Origin: Synechococcus sp. PCC 7335
GTDB lineage: Bacteria; Cyanobacteriota; Cyanobacteriia; Phormidesmidales; Phormidesmidaceae
Assembly (NCBI RefSeq): GCF_000155595.1
Contig: NZ_DS989904.1
Span: 4,395,987-4,459,986 of the forward strand
Direction: 5' to 3'
DNA length: 64,000 nucleotides
The stretch's first letter is position 1; the number at the start of each line of letters is the position of its first letter. Below are positions 1 through 9,365 of the stretch, in pieces. A program made the translations under genes and the position numbers. The notes below the pieces were generated by a model. That model ran no database searches. It was not told the DNA's origin and saw only the letters and a program-made list of their open reading frames with translations.

Positions 1-1080
1 GTAGTCTGCCTTTTCGATCTTAGAAAGCGCCCGGTAGACCTCAGCAATGTCTTGTTCCATCATATGGAGCAAGACATTCAGACACACTGGCAGATAGTGA
101 ACGATATCAACACTAAAAGGACCGAAGCGATTCGTGGGATCAAAACCAGACTCACGCATTGAGCGATCGCCTTTGAAAAACAGATCCGTCAGCTTATCTG
201 CTTGCTCGTTATAAAACAACGAGACGTCGTAATCTTCGATCGATTCGTGCTTGTAAAATTCTCGAATCCGATCAAAATGCGTCCTTCCCTCTTCATCCAC
301 TTCAGAAACAATGACTTCAGGCGCAGGGCCCTCACCGGATGCATAGAACCTAGAGAGTCCGCTTTCTTTATCAAGATGGGGCTCAACCATCCAGTAGTCG
401 TAGTACTCAATCAGGGTAGGCAACGTAGATCTTAGCCAGTCAGCATCTTGCGTTCTAGCGTAGATTTTAAGCACCATATTGGCCAACAAAGGTGGCTGCG
501 ATCGCCCTAAAAAGTAAGTCCGGTTAGCATTGAGCACAGTGCCATAGTGAACCACCTGATACAGCAGCTGATCGGTCAAACTTTTTGCCATTTCTAGCTG
601 ATTGTCTTGCAGCAGGCCCAGCAAAATGAAATAGCTATCCCAACCATAAAGCTCGTTAAACCGTCCACCTGGAACAATATAATCCCCTGGTAGATACAAC
701 AGACCGTGATCCTCAATTTCACCCTGCTCAGGCAGTGTCTCTATGCGAATTCGGCTAAATTCAGCCGACATGGTTCGCCGTAGCGTATCAGCCACTGCTT
801 CAGGATCTTCTTTAGCAGAGATATACACAGGCCAGGACCGTCCCGACTCATGTTCTACTTTAGAGTCCCTCGCCGCCGTGAGAATATGATCGTGTCCACG
901 CCGCAAAGTTCTCCAAGTTCGGTTGATATATTTTCTGACAGCTGCGATCTGCTCAGCAGTCGGATAGCTACTCTTACAAGTAGAAGTGCTATTAGCAGCA
1001 CTCTCCAAATCAGCAGATGAGTCTACTGACGATGAAGCACTTGACAGCTGAGAAGAATTAACAACGGCGTCTGGTTTCAC
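1..1080 (-). CDS. treH: Trehalase (GH37), partial, 3' end beyond the window
   Basis: This gene hydrolyses trehalose to two glucose units. Only about the first 360 residues are present; the reading frame is still open at base 1. Family signature 1 (PGGRFNELYGWDSY) is at about residues 137-150 and the following helical region matches the GH37 fold. The second signature and the rest of the catalytic domain lie off the left edge. No in-frame ATG precedes the conserved region; a TGA lies upstream at about 1168, so the GTG at 1078-1080 is the best start, without a clear Shine-Dalgarno. The first 40 residues are Ser/Ala-rich and poorly conserved in appearance. It follows treZ and treY on the same strand, the order known for the Nostoc treZ-treY-treH cluster. 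The family call is secure; the start is uncertain. Confidence 0.88.
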   Translation of the reverse strand, partial: MKPDAVVNSSQLSSASSSVDSSADLESAANSTSTCKSSYPTAEQIAAVRKYINRTWRTLRRGHDHILTAARDSKVEHESGRSWPVYISAKEDPEAVADTLRRTMSAEFSRIRIETLPEQGEIEDHGLLYLPGDYIVPGGRFNELYGWDSYFILLGLLQDNQLEMAKSLTDQLLYQVVHYGTVLNANRTYFLGRSQPPLLANMVLKIYARTQDADWLRSTLPTLIEYYDYWMVEPHLDKESGLSRFYASGEGPAPEVIVSEVDEEGRTHFDRIREFYKHESIEDYDVSLFYNEQADKLTDLFFKGDRSMRESGFDPTNRFGPFSVDIVHYLPVCLNVLLHMMEQDIAEVYRALSKIEKADY

Positions 1081-1126
1081 GGGCGTAAAAGATAGTGGAA
1101 CTTTTGAAGTCAGCGTCAGCTTCGGT

Positions 1127-1166
1127 TCAGCCAGCCAGATCGATCTAGACCGATCTGGCTGGCTGA
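1127..1166. repeat. Perfect 16-bp inverted repeat between treY and treH
   Basis: TCAGCCAGCCAGATCG (1127-1142) is followed by an 8-base spacer and its exact reverse complement (1151-1166). A smaller palindrome CTAGAT-TG-ATCTAG lies at 1181-1194. Neither strand has a T-run after the stem, so it is not a classical intrinsic terminator. An intercistronic hairpin that trims or protects the treZYH message is more likely. It sits just upstream of the treH coding region. Confidence 0.6.
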
Positions 1167-1333
1167 CTCAATTTGGGTAGCTAGATTGATCTAGAGTTCG
1201 CCCAGAAAATAGGACTCATCCTCATGCTGAGCACAGACACTCAAACTAGCTATAAACACTGTAATATCAATATCAGAAAAACCGCCAGCTTAACTGTCTT
1301 TAATAAACATCGCTAAGACCGAAGGAAACGGAC

Positions 1334-4150
1334 CTACTGAGCAACTACAAAGCTGTGATTCTCACTAGCAAGTAGCGCGACTGGAAAACGCTCTAGCAGT
1401 CTTCCTACTAGCACAGAATTCTCTATTACCATAGTGCGATCGCTTAACCAGTCTTTCCAATCAGCGCTCGCTCCATTTGGCAGCTCGATACTTGTCTCCC
1501 CCCATAGCGCTTCCCCACAGGGCAAAGCGTCTGGCTCAATCAAACTCGTCAAAAAGCGAGGCACTACCACCACTAGCGTATGCTCACCTTGGTGACGCGC
1601 ATAGGCAATTACATTTTCGGCATGCTCACCTGTCACCTTCAAAGGAATATAGGCGCCGCTTCTAAACACATTGCGAAAATAGTTTCGCGCCGCTAACCCT
1701 CTAAAGGTCAAAAACAGCTTAATTCGCCCATCTTGCCTAGTCTTTAGCAGCTCCTTCATCAGTGCGCCAGGCTGCTTCTCCCACTTAGCTCGAACATCTT
1801 CTAAAGCACTCATCCGTTTTGAATAGTCCACAGGGCGGCGGTTATCTGGATCGACCAAGCTTAGATCCCATAGCTCGCTGCCTTGGTAAAAGTCAGGAAT
1901 ACCCGGAGCCGTTAGCTTGATTAGCAGCTGTGAGAGAGAGTTATAAATGCCATAGGCTGCAACTTTGGACTGAAAGACCTGTAGCTTGGCTAAGAAAGTA
2001 TTATCCTTGCTAGGCGTCAGCAGAGTCTCGACAAAGCTGGCATAGCCCGCTTCATAGTCTTCATCCGGTCTTAGCCAATTGGTGTGGACTTTGGCTTCCC
2101 GTACAGCCTTGACGACATACTCCTTCATCCTTTCTCTAAGTTCGCTCAGCTCTGCCTCGTCAAATGGGTAGACACCGACTAGAGTCTGGTATAAAAAATA
2201 CTCGTCATTACTATCTGGAACAGGTTGATCGCTGCTAGTCGGCTTTTTCTCAGCATTGAGCTGACTCCACAGTTTGACTTGCTCTTCCCATTCGTCAGGC
2301 AGTTCAGACAAAACACTTAGCCGCGATCGCACATCCTCACTTCTTTTAGTATCGTGCGTAGAAGTCGCATTTAGCGTTTGCGGCCAGTGCTCTTGCTGAT
2401 ACTGGTTATATTGATGGAAATCCGCCAGCGAGATACCGAAATTCTCTGGCGAGCCACCGACTTCGTTTAGACCGATAAATCGGTTATATACATAGAACAG
2501 CGTATCTTCTAACCCCTTAGCCATCAGCGGCCCGGTGAATTGCTGCAAGCGCATCACAAAATGTAGCCACTGCGCCCTCTCTTCAGAAGGCAAAGAATCC
2601 TCGTACTGCAAGAGCAAAAACTTCTCAATCAGCTCTAGCTCGTTACGCAATTGAGGGATGCGCTTTCTAGCTTGAACAATCGCCGATTGAATATACTGAA
2701 GATCCCGCTCACTGCTTCCTTTCTGGTTAATATACGTGCAGTAAATAGGAAAGCACACTAGCACCTCTAGAATAGCCGTTTTCAAACCATTGGCTGTCAA
2801 ATCGCGTCCATATCGATATTGGCTAGCAACCTTCTTCAAAAAACGAGCTAAGTTATCAATATCTCCAACTAAGTTCGTATCAGCAATCAGTCTTTTCTTT
2901 TCTAAAACCAGACTGTGATAGCCACTGCGTATCCCGGTAAATTGTTGATAAAATCGGGTAAAGTCGCTTCGATTCTTCTGACAGCAAAACAGTCGATTTG
3001 CGTACGTCAGAAATTCGTATCCAGAAGTGCCTTGAATTGGCCAATGAGTGGGTAGTTTCTCTCCTGGTTCTAGAATCTTTTCAATTACGGTATAGACACC
3101 GCCCATTTTCTCTTCGAGCCTTTCTAGATAGGTCAACGGATCATATAACCCATCAATATGATCAATTCTTAGCCCATCGAATTTCCCATCTTTGACCAAA
3201 TCTCTAATGAGTCCGTGAGTCTGGTCAAACACCTTCGGATTATCGACCTTCAAACAGATCAGCTCGTTTACCGTAAAGAATCGTCGGTAGTTCAGCTCTT
3301 CTGCGCCCACCTTCCAAAAAGAAAGTCGATAGTATTGCGCCAACAGCAGCCGATCTAATAGATCAAAACTCTTAGGCTTACCGACCTGACCATTGAACAC
3401 TTCTATATTTTGATCGATGAAAGTTTTAATCTCTTTACTCGAGTTATATAGCTCCCACAGCACATGCTTAACAAACGCGCACTGATCTTTCCTTGCCGAG
3501 CCTGTCATCGCAGGCAGCGTTTCTTTTACCGTATTCAAGATCCCAATTAGCTTGATGTAGTCAGGCTCTTGTGGTCCCATCTGCCGCCGTAGCCACGACA
3601 GCTCATTGCTCAAAAAAGGCTCATAAGAATCTACCCGAATCGGAAAGCTCAGTGCGTAATAATTAATCCGCAGACCGTCCTCTCCATAGCTCAGCTGAAT
3701 TTCTCCTCTTTCCAAGCACCGATCATAAAAGTCTCCTAGCATAGGAGCGAGTACCTTACCTTGAATATCTTCGTAGGAGTGCTCCCATTCGATATCAAAG
3801 TAGTCAACGTACTCAGAGTCAGGACCGTATTCGAGCACATCCATCAAATAGTGGTTCTGACGGTCATAAGCCATATGGTTAGGCACGATATCCTGCAACC
3901 AGCCCATCCCTCGTTCATGTAAGGTCTCAACCAAAGTATCGAACTCTTCTATCCCACCAAGTTCAGGGTTGAGCTGATTAGGATCAACCACGTCATAGCC
4001 GTGTTGACTACCAGTTCTCGCTGTAAAGATAGGCGAAGCATAAATATCAGAAATACCCAAGCGGTCGAGATAGTCAACAATCTCCCTAGCCTGATAAAAA
4101 CCAAAGCTAGGCGTGAATTGAGTACGGTAGGTCGCAACAGGAATACGCAT
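1334..4150 (-). CDS. treY: Maltooligosyl trehalose synthase
   Basis: This enzyme isomerises the terminal alpha-1,4 linkage of maltooligosaccharides to alpha,alpha-1,1, giving maltooligosyl trehalose, the first step of the TreY/TreZ pathway from glycogen. The protein is about 938 residues. The N-terminus (MRIPVATYR) and the motif DIVPNHMA at about 87-94 are typical of the family. The GH13 nucleophile motif GLRIDHIDGL puts Asp at about 330, the acid/base Glu lies in YTVIEKILEPGE at about 357, and STHDTKR is at about 600. The frame extends upstream to a TTG at 4171, but the ATG at 4150 gives the conserved N-terminus. It lies about 117 bases downstream of treZ and is followed by treH, so it is probably in one operon. 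Confidence 0.95.
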   Translation of the reverse strand: MRIPVATYRTQFTPSFGFYQAREIVDYLDRLGISDIYASPIFTARTGSQHGYDVVDPNQLNPELGGIEEFDTLVETLHERGMGWLQDIVPNHMAYDRQNHYLMDVLEYGPDSEYVDYFDIEWEHSYEDIQGKVLAPMLGDFYDRCLERGEIQLSYGEDGLRINYYALSFPIRVDSYEPFLSNELSWLRRQMGPQEPDYIKLIGILNTVKETLPAMTGSARKDQCAFVKHVLWELYNSSKEIKTFIDQNIEVFNGQVGKPKSFDLLDRLLLAQYYRLSFWKVGAEELNYRRFFTVNELICLKVDNPKVFDQTHGLIRDLVKDGKFDGLRIDHIDGLYDPLTYLERLEEKMGGVYTVIEKILEPGEKLPTHWPIQGTSGYEFLTYANRLFCCQKNRSDFTRFYQQFTGIRSGYHSLVLEKKRLIADTNLVGDIDNLARFLKKVASQYRYGRDLTANGLKTAILEVLVCFPIYCTYINQKGSSERDLQYIQSAIVQARKRIPQLRNELELIEKFLLLQYEDSLPSEERAQWLHFVMRLQQFTGPLMAKGLEDTLFYVYNRFIGLNEVGGSPENFGISLADFHQYNQYQQEHWPQTLNATSTHDTKRSEDVRSRLSVLSELPDEWEEQVKLWSQLNAEKKPTSSDQPVPDSNDEYFLYQTLVGVYPFDEAELSELRERMKEYVVKAVREAKVHTNWLRPDEDYEAGYASFVETLLTPSKDNTFLAKLQVFQSKVAAYGIYNSLSQLLIKLTAPGIPDFYQGSELWDLSLVDPDNRRPVDYSKRMSALEDVRAKWEKQPGALMKELLKTRQDGRIKLFLTFRGLAARNYFRNVFRSGAYIPLKVTGEHAENVIAYARHQGEHTLVVVVPRFLTSLIEPDALPCGEALWGETSIELPNGASADWKDWLSDRTMVIENSVLVGRLLERFPVALLASENHSFVVAQ

Positions 4151-4267
4151 AGCAGTTAAAGGAATCAACAAAGGAGATAGAAGAGTTCGCAGGCAAAACA
4201 GATATTGTTTTGGATCTATCTAGTATTTACGGTTAGTTTTTGAAAGCAAACCCAAAAAGAGCCCGGC

Positions 4268-6181
4268 TTATAGGGAAGTTCGAGAAAGAGACCAGGAGGA
4301 AACTGGCTCAGCGCGGTACAAGGCAATGCTAAACGGACTGAGCAATAAGGTCTGACCAGATTCTTCAGAGAGTCTAGCGGGTAAAGGCTCTGCTTTTGTC
4401 AGCTCGTTGGCTTCTTCTAAACACCACTGGGGGTCTGCTGAATTTAGCTGCTGCCACCAGGTTTGTGAACCTAACGTCAGACCGACCTTAGTCGCTCGGT
4501 CACTAAAGTTCATCAGACAAAGCAGGTCACCGCTAGCCATAGACTGTTTGTATTGCAAAGTATCACCCGTATGAGCGACGACAATATCTGAGGAGCGCGT
4601 GGGCGTCATCACCCGGCACTGATGCCTGACCTCAATCAGCCGCTGATAGAACTTCCGCATAATTCGTTGCTGAGCCCTATTACCCGCTGTTTTGTCTTTC
4701 CTAGATAGCCAGTTCAGTTTTGATCTTTTGTAGGTTTCCTCGCTGACTGGATCGGGCGGCGCTCCTTGCTCATGAAAGGCCGCAAACTCTTCCGTTCGTC
4801 CCTTTCTAACAGCCTCAATTAGATCTGGATCGCTATGGTCAACGAAGTATAGAAATGGGTTAGTTTCTCCGTATTCCTCGCCCATAAACAGTAGAGGAAT
4901 GTAGGGTGAGAGCAGCGTGACCCCGGCGGCCAGCTTCAGCGCTGGGAATGAGACTAGAGTTGAGAGGCGATCGCCCATCATTCGATTGCCAACCTGGTCG
5001 TGGTTCTGGTTACACACAACGAACTGATAGGAAGGCAGATCGCTAGCTGGGCTACCGTGGATTCTGCGTCTAAAAGAAGAATATTGTCCGGCGTAGACGA
5101 ACCTATTTTTGAGCGCGATCGCCAGAGATTCCAGACTAGAAAAGTCGCTGTAGTAGCCAATCGTCTCGCCAGTAAGCCGAGCATGCAAGGCATGGTGAAA
5201 ATCATCACTCCACTGGGCGCAAAGCTGATAGCCCCCCTGCTGCACAGGGCGAATCAAACGCGGATCGTTTAGATCACTCTCGGCAATCAAAAAGGCAGGA
5301 AAGCTACGCGCTTCAGCAAAGTCCGCAACTGATTCGGATAGCTCCTGTAAGAAATGCTTAGCACCAAAGTCATAGATAGCATGGACCGCATCTAGCCGCA
5401 GTGAATCAATATGATAGTCGCGTAGCCAGCTGATCGCGTTTTCTAGAAAGTAGCGGCGAACTCCATCGCTATAGGCATCATCGAAGTTAATCGCACTTCC
5501 CCAGGGCGTCCGATAGCGATCAGTTGTATAAGGACCAAATTGCCCAGTGTAGTTTCCCTCTGGGCCGAAATGGTTGTACACCACATCTAAGATTACAGCT
5601 AAACCGATCTGATGGCAGGCATCTACCAGTTTTTTTAGCGCGGTGGGTCCGCCGTATGAGTTTTGGACGGCGAAAGGAAAGACCCCATCATAGCCCCAGT
5701 TGCGATCGCCCGGAAACTGCGCCACGGGCATAATCTCAATCGCCGTAATTCCTAGCTCTACTAGCTCGGGCAGTCGCGGAATCACGCTCTCAAATGTGCC
5801 TTCTGGAGTAAACGTCCCTACATGCAGCTCGTAGATGACATACTCTGGTAGCCCTACCCCCTTCCAGTCCCGATCGCCCCACTCAAACTGAGCATGATCA
5901 ATCACTTCAGAAGGACCATGTACCCCCTGGGGTTGATACCTAGAAGCGGGATCGGGCCATGACGCTTCATCATTTAGCCGATACTTATAGAGCGTACCTG
6001 CGGGCAGATTAGGCGCATGAGTCCGCCAGTAGCCGTACTCATCATTCTTCATTTCTAGCAGCCCAGTCGGTACCGATATTGATTCCTGTTGGTGTCCAAC
6101 AATATCAACAGCGACTTGTTCCGCTAAAGGAGCCCATACTGTGAACTGACAGCCGTCCTCAAACCTTCCACCAATCTCCAT
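4268..6181 (-). CDS. treZ: Malto-oligosyltrehalose trehalohydrolase
   Basis: This enzyme releases free trehalose from the maltooligosyl trehalose made by TreY. The 637-residue protein has an N-terminal beta-sandwich (CBM48-like, residues about 1-95) and then a GH13 barrel. DVVYNHFGPEGN lies at about 199-210, LRLDAVHAI with the nucleophile Asp at about 264, IAESDLND with the acid/base Glu at about 301, and CNQNHDQVGNR near 395. It is the first gene of the trehalose cluster, and the 327-base gap upstream is where a promoter would lie. Trehalose is a compatible solute linked to salt and drying tolerance in cyanobacteria. Length and motifs are normal. Confidence 0.95.
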   Translation of the reverse strand: MEIGGRFEDGCQFTVWAPLAEQVAVDIVGHQQESISVPTGLLEMKNDEYGYWRTHAPNLPAGTLYKYRLNDEASWPDPASRYQPQGVHGPSEVIDHAQFEWGDRDWKGVGLPEYVIYELHVGTFTPEGTFESVIPRLPELVELGITAIEIMPVAQFPGDRNWGYDGVFPFAVQNSYGGPTALKKLVDACHQIGLAVILDVVYNHFGPEGNYTGQFGPYTTDRYRTPWGSAINFDDAYSDGVRRYFLENAISWLRDYHIDSLRLDAVHAIYDFGAKHFLQELSESVADFAEARSFPAFLIAESDLNDPRLIRPVQQGGYQLCAQWSDDFHHALHARLTGETIGYYSDFSSLESLAIALKNRFVYAGQYSSFRRRIHGSPASDLPSYQFVVCNQNHDQVGNRMMGDRLSTLVSFPALKLAAGVTLLSPYIPLLFMGEEYGETNPFLYFVDHSDPDLIEAVRKGRTEEFAAFHEQGAPPDPVSEETYKRSKLNWLSRKDKTAGNRAQQRIMRKFYQRLIEVRHQCRVMTPTRSSDIVVAHTGDTLQYKQSMASGDLLCLMNFSDRATKVGLTLGSQTWWQQLNSADPQWCLEEANELTKAEPLPARLSEESGQTLLLSPFSIALYRAEPVSSWSLSRTSL

Positions 6182-6508
6182 AAATCCACAGCAGAACTGC
6201 TGGTTCTACCTTGAAACGCTACTGATGGTTAAGAATATCAAAAGAACATTTGATGAGATGCTACCTATAGACATAAACCACAGGTAGATATGTGAAGGAT
6301 ACCCACAAAAGCGCAATACCTAGCCAAGCTCAGTCATCAGAACGCACTACCCAAAATGCGTAACTCAAGGCGCCACAACCATGGCATCAAACGCCAGTCC
6401 CAAAACACCAGTCCCAGCGCTCAAAAGTCGGTATCTTGACTGCTTAAATCCACCACTATCAATTCAGTACTTGTACGTTCAGTACTCATAATCAATACTC
6501 GAAAGTGA
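6182..6508. other. Intergenic region upstream of treZ
   Basis: There is no convincing ORF in this 327-base stretch. It should hold the treZYH promoter on the minus strand and the 3' end of the DoxX transcript. Visible details are a short direct repeat of CCAGTCCCA at about 6394-6416 and TCAGTACT twice around 6464-6486. No recognised operator was found. Confidence 0.4.
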
Positions 6509-6988
6509 CTACCCAAACAGCAGCGCGTCTATCGAATAAGCACCAGGTCCGAACAAAATCAGCAGCGTTAACATCATCGTAAAGATGAGCGCCTTCTCCA
6601 TACTTGGAGGCTCACCTTTATCACCGTTCGGCCCCGAATAGAATTCTCCTAACTCATAGGGATCAGGCGCAACAATGGGTAGACCATCAATGACTTCTAG
6701 CACCAGCGCATAGATCATCGAAACCAAAATGGATAGACTGGCAAAAGGCGTCAGCAGTCCTATGATCAAACCAGTACCGCCCACAATCATGAATCCCGCC
6801 GACAGAAAGCACAGCGGTAGCGGCGCACCTAACGCCTTCGACCAGGTCTGAAGATTTTGGATCTTAGGCAAGCCATGCAAGATAAACAAGAATCCGACAA
6901 CAGCTCGAAAGGCTAGCAGCATATAGCCCTGAGCCCCTTCAATAAACGCTGGGTATAACGCCGAAAGCGCCGTAACAATCGTATCCAA
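6509..6988 (-). CDS. DoxX family membrane protein
   Basis: This is a 159-residue inner-membrane protein with four predicted hydrophobic helices and the DoxX-type N-terminal segment RAVVGFLFILHGLPKI. DoxX proteins are quinone/redox-associated membrane proteins of loosely defined role. The start is a TTG at 6986-6988, chosen because AAGGAG sits seven bases upstream. A hydrophilic loop (GEFYSGPNGDKGEPPS) lies before the last helix. It is about 57 bases downstream of the VOC-family gene and probably co-transcribed with it. The exact function is unknown. Confidence 0.85.
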   Translation of the reverse strand: MDTIVTALSALYPAFIEGAQGYMLLAFRAVVGFLFILHGLPKIQNLQTWSKALGAPLPLCFLSAGFMIVGGTGLIIGLLTPFASLSILVSMIYALVLEVIDGLPIVAPDPYELGEFYSGPNGDKGEPPSMEKALIFTMMLTLLILFGPGAYSIDALLFG

Positions 6989-7045
6989 TAGAGTTCTCCT
7001 TAAGTTCCTTTCTAACTGCTAATGGTCGCTATCTACGGCCAACCT

Positions 7046-7981
7046 TCAGCTTTCCACGAGCAGCATGTTGTGGCCGTCTGGCCCACGCCACAATACCCCT
7101 CGCTTGAACGGCATCACATCTGGCAAATCGATTACCTTTGGTGATACGAACTGTACATGCGCTTCTTCTAGAACTTCGACTGCTGCGTCAATGTCATCGA
7201 CTAGCAGCTCAAAATGCATATGCACTAAGTCATTAGTCTGCTGGTCGAGCGGGAAAGGTCTTGCACCTGGCGGTGTCAGATAGTCTAAAAATTCCACGCC
7301 CAAGCGCCCCTGCGCTGGGGTTAGAGAGGTCACAATCACCTTTGCGCTAAAAAGATTATCCATCGTCTCTTGCTTGATGCCGATATTCGTAAAGCTACCC
7401 TGATGTGTCAGCCCTAGAACATCTCGGTACAGTGAAAGACTAGTTTCAGTACTCGAAATGGCGATCGCCGAATGATCCATACCTAAAAACAGCGCTTCTT
7501 TCGACTGCCAGTAATCCGGACCTAATCCTGGTGGAAACTGCAATAGCTCTAACGGGTGGCCATCAGTATCTCTAAATTTAAACGCCTTAATGTCATTGGG
7601 CAGCATTTGAGGCTCTGGAGAAATCGGCGTAAAAGAGAATTTCTTTAGCCGCTCGTAAGCCTTATCCATATCGCTAACGATGATGGCAAAATGCTGAAAC
7701 CAAAGATCATTGCTCTTACTATCAGTAGGAATCGCTTCGCCTGTACCACTCAAGAACTGCATTAGCCGAATAGTCTCTTGTCCAAGCGCTAGAGATACAA
7801 TTCGCACTTGAGCATCAGGCACACCGTATAGATAGCTAGCCTCGTCGCCACTAATGACGGTATCAGAAACAACTGTGTAGTCAAAGGCACCGGTGAAAAA
7901 ATCAGCGGCCTGACTAGCGTCAGAGACCGTTAGGCCAATAGACTGTACGGCCTGAACCGTTATACCGGAGGGAGACGCCAT
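7046..7981 (-). CDS. VOC-superfamily protein with two glyoxalase/dioxygenase-like domains
   Basis: The protein has two tandem vicinal-oxygen-chelate modules, roughly residues 5-140 and 160-310. Repeated motifs are visible: QSIGLTVSDASQAADFFTGA in the first and MDHSAIAISSTETSLSLYRD in the second, with RDTDGHPLELLQFP and RGPDGHNMLLVES as matching module ends. VOC members include glyoxalase I, extradiol dioxygenases and fosfomycin-resistance enzymes; the substrate cannot be read from sequence. The frame extends to a GTG at 8020, but the ATG at 7981 fits the domain start better. It is upstream of the DoxX gene in a likely two-gene operon and divergent from the DUF1838 gene. Confidence 0.82.
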   Translation of the reverse strand: MASPSGITVQAVQSIGLTVSDASQAADFFTGAFDYTVVSDTVISGDEASYLYGVPDAQVRIVSLALGQETIRLMQFLSGTGEAIPTDSKSNDLWFQHFAIIVSDMDKAYERLKKFSFTPISPEPQMLPNDIKAFKFRDTDGHPLELLQFPPGLGPDYWQSKEALFLGMDHSAIAISSTETSLSLYRDVLGLTHQGSFTNIGIKQETMDNLFSAKVIVTSLTPAQGRLGVEFLDYLTPPGARPFPLDQQTNDLVHMHFELLVDDIDAAVEVLEEAHVQFVSPKVIDLPDVMPFKRGVLWRGPDGHNMLLVES

Positions 7982-8066
7982 AATTACGCTGCTTTCTAGA
8001 TAACAAGTTTGCAAAAACACAATCTCGCAGATTGCACTTTTGCCTTTTGCATTTTTACATAATCAG

Positions 8067-8085
8067 GTGATCGCAGCCCGATCAC
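8067..8085. promoter_or_regulatory. Short palindrome between divergent genes
   Basis: GTGATCG, five bases, then CGATCAC form a perfect 7-bp dyad in the roughly 245-base gap between the VOC gene (minus) and the DUF1838 gene (plus). Its position suggests an operator, but no regulator can be assigned. The dyad includes GATC, so chance formation is possible. Confidence 0.25.
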
Positions 8086-8226
8086 TTTTAGGCAGTATTC
8101 AAAGGAGTGGTCGAAGCAGGTCATAGGCGAGCAAGCTACTTTTGCCCGCGCCCGTCATTAAACACCGTACTTTTGTAGAATACTTTTATCGAACGTTAGA
8201 ATTTGCCTACGAGGAGTGCTAAGGAC

Positions 8227-9171
8227 GTGAAGTTTTCTTCTTTTAGGATAGGCATTATCGCTTCATTTGCGCTTGTAAATACACTTGGGCAAGTTTCACC
8301 CTCGCATTCGATACCTACCCCTGCTCAAGACACTTCCCAACAATCAAACCAAAGCTTAGAAGGCATCGACAACCCCCTCAACTTGAACGAGCCAACAGAT
8401 GCCTTGCAAGCATTTCGTAAGCTGCTTTGCTCTGTGGAGGATGGTAAGACCGTCTATTTTGTATGGCAGGGAGAAGGGTTTAGTCGACGACCCGGAGAAC
8501 CGGATCAGCACATTTTTAACGTACAGGGCATGAGCGCTAGAGCTTGCGTATCGCTGACCTCTGAGACCAACTCACCAGGATTTCGCCAAGTGAGCCGAGA
8601 AGTCATGCTCTACTTAGATCCGGCGACCGACGAGATACTAGAAACCTGGGAAAATCCCTGGACAGGGCAGCAGAATACGGTTGTGCCAGTAGCTAACGAC
8701 CCAGTCAACACGTCACCTATGTGGTCAGATACGACAGGTAGAAGACTTCAATTTCAAACATTTGGTGAGGCCAATACAATCTTTTTGACAACCACAATAC
8801 CGCTGTTTTACCCTAACCCCCTAGGTGGTGAGCATCAGGCGTATGTAGGGGGTCAATATCATGCGATGGAAATGTTCAACTTCGCGGCTAGTCGCTCTGA
8901 TTTGCTAGATGCACCCAGGCAAGATTTGGCTGAAGTCGCAGTGAGCTGGAGTCGCATTTCTCCTTGGCTACCTTGGATGGAAATGGGCGATCGCCCTGGA
9001 GAGCTGGTATTTCATGCGGCTAGCACTCGCCTTCTAGAGTGGCAACAACTGCCGGAGCCACTCAAAAGTCAGATCGCCGGAGACTATGCGCTCTACCAGG
9101 CCCCCCCTGATTTAGACGATGAACGACCTAACCAAACCACTTGGACTAACTTCTTAGAGTACTTGAACTAA
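8227..9171 (+). CDS. DUF1838 family protein, exported
   Basis: This is a protein of about 314 residues with an N-terminal signal peptide (VKFSSFRIGIIASFALVNTL) followed by a DUF1838-like region containing YFVWQGEGFSRRPGEPDQHI and LDPATDEILETWENPWTG. Members of this family occur in cyanobacteria and proteobacteria and have no defined biochemical role. I chose the GTG at 8227 because AGGAG and AAGGA precede it; an upstream TTG at 8203 is also in frame. It stands alone, divergent from the VOC/DoxX pair. It is probably periplasmic. Confidence 0.78.
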   Translation: MKFSSFRIGIIASFALVNTLGQVSPSHSIPTPAQDTSQQSNQSLEGIDNPLNLNEPTDALQAFRKLLCSVEDGKTVYFVWQGEGFSRRPGEPDQHIFNVQGMSARACVSLTSETNSPGFRQVSREVMLYLDPATDEILETWENPWTGQQNTVVPVANDPVNTSPMWSDTTGRRLQFQTFGEANTIFLTTTIPLFYPNPLGGEHQAYVGGQYHAMEMFNFAASRSDLLDAPRQDLAEVAVSWSRISPWLPWMEMGDRPGELVFHAASTRLLEWQQLPEPLKSQIAGDYALYQAPPDLDDERPNQTTWTNFLEYLN

Positions 9172-9365
9172 GACATTTCGATTAGAATATCCGCGGTCAG
9201 CGAAATCGGAATGAGAGCCTAACAAACAGCCAACGCTAATTAACCAGCTCGGGTCCTATCGGTTCTGGCACTATAAAGCTTCTGCTTCCCAACTATACAT
9301 AACAAGCCAACCGCAGATAACAAGGCGTAATTACAAGGCGCAGTAACAGTATGGGCAACTAGAAG

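Noticed and set aside
189-435. Short ORFs on both strands inside the first kilobase
   Set aside because: They lie in other frames of the treH coding sequence, whose GH37 signature fixes the true frame.
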